This document shows positions 61,943 to 64,000 of a stretch of DNA of 64,000 nt, one piece after another. Below the pieces are notes generated by a model. It worked only from the letters and a program-made list of their open reading frames with translations, was not told where the DNA came from and made no database searches. This DNA comes from Alphaproteobacteria bacterium. GTDB lineage: Bacteria; Pseudomonadota; Alphaproteobacteria; Rhizobiales; Rhizobiaceae. Position numbers and translations under genes: made by a program. The stretch covers positions 2,480,001 through 2,544,000 of the forward strand of contig JANSYK010000001.1 in the NCBI GenBank assembly GCA_024742485.1, read 5' to 3'. How positions within the stretch are numbered: position 1 is the stretch's first letter; the number at the start of each line of letters is the position of its first letter.

Positions 61943-62867
61943 ATTGACCGTTCTCCATGGACGACAATTGAGGTTCCTGGTGTCGACACAGGTCGCTTGC
62001 CCGGAGACACCGCCCCGCAAAGGCGCAACCCGCGGGCGGGTTCAGGGGATCGGGCAATTCGTTATCTTTCTGTTCCGGCGCGGTCAATGGCCGCCCGACA
62101 ATTGGCGCGCTTTGAGCCAGCAGCCTTGTATAGGGGTGTTTGGGCGCATTGAAGATCGTCTCCGCATCCCCGATCTCCACCACAGAGCCGAAATACAGCA
62201 CGATCACGCGCTCGCTGACCGCCTCGACCACCGCCAGATCGTGGCTGATGAACAGATAGGTCAGTTCATATTGCTGCTTCAGTTCCGCCAGCAGGTTGAG
62301 GACCTGCGCCTGAACCGATACATCGAGTGCCGACACCGGTTCGTCGAGCACCATGATCCGGGGCGCCGCCGCCAGTGCGCGGGCAATGCCGATTCGCTGG
62401 GCCTGACCACCGGAAAACTCGTGCGGATAGCGGTCGAGAAACTCCTCACGCAGATTGACCTGTGAAAAGATCTCGCGGATGCGCACGTGGCGCTCCGCCT
62501 TGCCGAGCCCATGCAGCCGCTTGAGGGGCACCTCCATGATCTGCCGGATCGTCTTGCGCGGATTGAGACTGCTGATCGGATCCTGAAACACATATTGAAT
62601 TAGCCTGCCAAACGCTGCCGGGTCGGCATTGTCGAGCGCCCGCCCCTCGATCTCGATCGTTCCGGTGGACGGACTGAGAAGCCCCACCAGCATGCGCGCG
62701 AAGGTCGATTTGCCACAACCCGATTCCCCGACAATGCCCAGCGTCTCTCCCGTCCTGACAGAAAAGGATATGGGACGCACGGCCCGCACCCCTGGATGAG
62801 CCTTGCCGAAGAACGGACGACCAAGCGGGAATGTCTTCGACAGATTGTCGACCTTTAATGCGGTCAT
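61911..62867 (-). CDS. Oligopeptide/dipeptide ABC transporter ATP-binding protein (OppF/DppF type)
   Basis: 318 aa. Walker A is GESGCGKST, signature FSGGQAQRIGIARA (F for L, common in OppF), Walker B IMVLDEPVSALD, and FISHDLAVVE. The C-terminal HPYTRLL and CAFAGRCLRASDLC form the oligo_HPY domain. The start at 62867 overlaps the upstream stop (ATGA). It powers an Opp/Dpp-type importer whose other parts lie beyond the window. Confidence 0.92.
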   Translation of the reverse strand: MTALKVDNLSKTFPLGRPFFGKAHPGVRAVRPISFSVRTGETLGIVGESGCGKSTFARMLVGLLSPSTGTIEIEGRALDNADPAAFGRLIQYVFQDPISSLNPRKTIRQIMEVPLKRLHGLGKAERHVRIREIFSQVNLREEFLDRYPHEFSGGQAQRIGIARALAAAPRIMVLDEPVSALDVSVQAQVLNLLAELKQQYELTYLFISHDLAVVEAVSERVIVLYFGSVVEIGDAETIFNAPKHPYTRLLAQSAPIVGRPLTAPEQKDNELPDPLNPPAGCAFAGRCLRASDLCRHQEPQLSSMENGQFAACHHPIED

Positions 62868-64000
62868 GGCATCGCCTCCTCGGGGAAGAGGCAGCGTACG
62901 GTGCGCGGTGCCGTTCCCGAAAGCGAGATGTCGCCGGTCCGGCAGGCTTCCTGTGCCTTGTCGCACCTTTCGGCAAAGGCGCAGCCTGCCGGAAGCCTGT
63001 CCACGGCCGGTGGCAGGCCCGGAATGGCCGCCAGTTTGCGCCGGCCTTCCCCAAGCTCCGGCACACAGGCGATCAGACGCTTTGTATAGGGGTGAGCCGG
63101 TGCGGCGAGCACCGCCCCGGTCGGCCCCTCCTCGATGATCCGGCCGGCATACATGACGGCGACCCGGTCGCATAACTGGCCGACAACGCCGAAATCATGG
63201 GTAATGAAGATGATGGCCAGGCCGCGTTCCCGGCGCAGTTCATCCAGCAGGGTCAGGATCTGAGCCTGCACCGTCACATCCAACGCCGTCGTCGGTTCAT
63301 CGGCGATGATGACATCCGGTTCATTGGCAAGCGCCATGGCAATGCCGACCCGCTGGCGCATGCCGCCGGACATCTCATGGGGATAATTGTCGATACGGCT
63401 TTCGGCATTCGGGATGCGCACGGCCTTGAACAGATCGATGGCGCGGGCGCGGGCCTGTGCCTTGTCGATCCGGTGATGGGAACGGATCGCCTCCGCCAAT
63501 TGATCGCCGGTCCGGTAGAGCGGATGCAAGGTCGAGAGCGGATCCTGAAAAATATAGGCAACCCGGTCACCGCGCTTCTGCCGCAATTGCTCATAGGGCA
63601 TGCCGACCAGATCATCGCCCCTGAAACGGACAGCGCCACCGGTTATGACGCCGGGCGGAGAGGCAACTAGTCCCATCACCGACAATGCCGTGACAGATTT
63701 GCCCGATCCCGATTCACCGATCACGCCGAGACACTCTCCGGGCCTGACAGAAAGGCTGACCTGATTGACGGCCCGATAGGTGCGTTGACCCACATGGAAC
63801 TGGGTCTCGAGCTCCTGGATGGCCAGCAGATCGTCACTCGCCGCCGGAATCTCTCCCTGTCTTTCGACCAGCGTCGCGGCCCGCGGCCGGCTCAGTGCGC
63901 CCGAGCGCAAACGCGGATCGAGCGCGTCGCGCACACCGTCGCCCAGCAGGTTGATGCTCATGACGATGATGAAAATCATCAGACCGGGGATAACAGAAGT
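62864..64000 (-). CDS. Permease-ATPase fusion of a Dpp/Opp transporter (5' end outside window)
   Basis: Reading from the edge, the first ~33 codons are the end of a DppC-type permease ([19 protein letters not shown] then DALDPRLR). A linker of about 25 residues joins an OppD-type ATPase with Walker [10 protein letters not shown], signature [15 protein letters not shown], Walker [13 protein letters not shown] and an oligo_HPY tail. The frame stays open to base 64000. Fused DppC-DppD proteins are known, mainly in Rhizobiales. The 4-bp overlap couples it to the second ATPase. Confidence 0.85.
   Translation of the reverse strand, partial: TSVIPGLMIFIIVMSINLLGDGVRDALDPRLRSGALSRPRAATLVERQGEIPAASDDLLAIQELETQFHVGQRTYRAVNQVSLSVRPGECLGVIGESGSGKSVTALSVMGLVASPPGVITGGAVRFRGDDLVGMPYEQLRQKRGDRVAYIFQDPLSTLHPLYRTGDQLAEAIRSHHRIDKAQARARAIDLFKAVRIPNAESRIDNYPHEMSGGMRQRVGIAMALANEPDVIIADEPTTALDVTVQAQILTLLDELRRERGLAIIFITHDFGVVGQLCDRVAVMYAGRIIEEGPTGAVLAAPAHPYTKRLIACVPELGEGRRKLAAIPGLPPAVDRLPAGCAFAERCDKAQEACRTGDISLSGTAPRTVRCLFPEEAMP

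Noticed and set aside
1-64000. CRISPR arrays, tRNA or rRNA genes, phage or intact IS genes
   Set aside because: No regularly spaced repeats, no cloverleaf-like stretches in the gaps, and no transposase, integrase or phage proteins among the open frames.

Overview
The window is GC-rich, densely coded chromosomal DNA of a heterotrophic alphaproteobacterium. The best guess is Hyphomicrobiales (Rhizobiales), in the Phyllobacteriaceae/Hoeflea range. This is inferred from protein style, the many ABC uptake operons, the fused indolepyruvate ferredoxin oxidoreductase and the N-formylglutamate amidohydrolase. I saw no rRNA, tRNA, CRISPR array, phage gene or intact insertion sequence. Two traces of element activity or decay are a ~76-bp MITE-like inverted repeat (13088-13163) and an eroded region (60599-61165).

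Layout. 1-5360 holds the end of an MFS-type protein, an unusual SDR, a CYTH protein, a small ribbon-helix-helix protein, a DMT exporter, a TetR regulator and an aldehyde dehydrogenase. 5613-8481 is a two-subunit 2-oxoacid:acceptor oxidoreductase (korAB) divergent from the aldehyde dehydrogenase; both promoters carry GGACA/TGTCC palindromes. 8699-9930 is a MarR gene under a 41-bp palindrome, overlapping a deiodinase-like thioredoxin-fold gene. 10093-12141 is an AraC regulator divergent from an HSL-type esterase.

12154-22785 is the most intriguing locus. A nine-gene minus-strand operon (N-formylglutamate amidohydrolase, isochorismatase-like hydrolase, M20 amidohydrolase, LivKGFHM transporter, alpha/beta hydrolase) diverges from an RpiR regulator and a type III glutamine-synthetase-like ligase. 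Together they look like an uptake and stepwise hydrolysis route for an N-acyl, formyl or carbamoyl compound. 22969-25347 is a large MscS channel.

25438-33546 is an Opp-type sugar ABC transporter plus GH1 beta-glucosidase operon facing a LacI gene, with a double LacI operator between them. 33783-41137 is a PotABCD-like uptake operon ending in an adenosine-deaminase-like amidohydrolase with altered pocket motifs, an MmgE/PrpD protein and a LysR regulator. A related inverted motif lies in front of the operon and in front of the LysR gene.

41269-45483 has two GNAT proteins, an arsR-arsC-arsH cluster without an arsenite pump, and a DODA-type dioxygenase. 45724-47770 is a tandem pair of CBS-CBS-GGDEF diguanylate cyclases. 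47755-52991 is an Lrp regulator divergent from the fused indolepyruvate oxidoreductase and an aromatic aminotransferase, an aromatic amino-acid catabolic pair. 53032-60415 is a run of AraC, DUF4345, SnoaL-like, HxlR, SDR, membrane hydrolase and metallo-beta-lactamase genes. 61166-64000 ends the window with a FadR regulator and the ATPase part of another Opp/Dpp operon, whose first gene is a permease-ATPase fusion cut by the window edge.

Recurrent regulatory themes are long palindromes that touch the start codon of autoregulators (MarR, ArsR) and strong hairpins just after the binding-protein genes of ABC operons.
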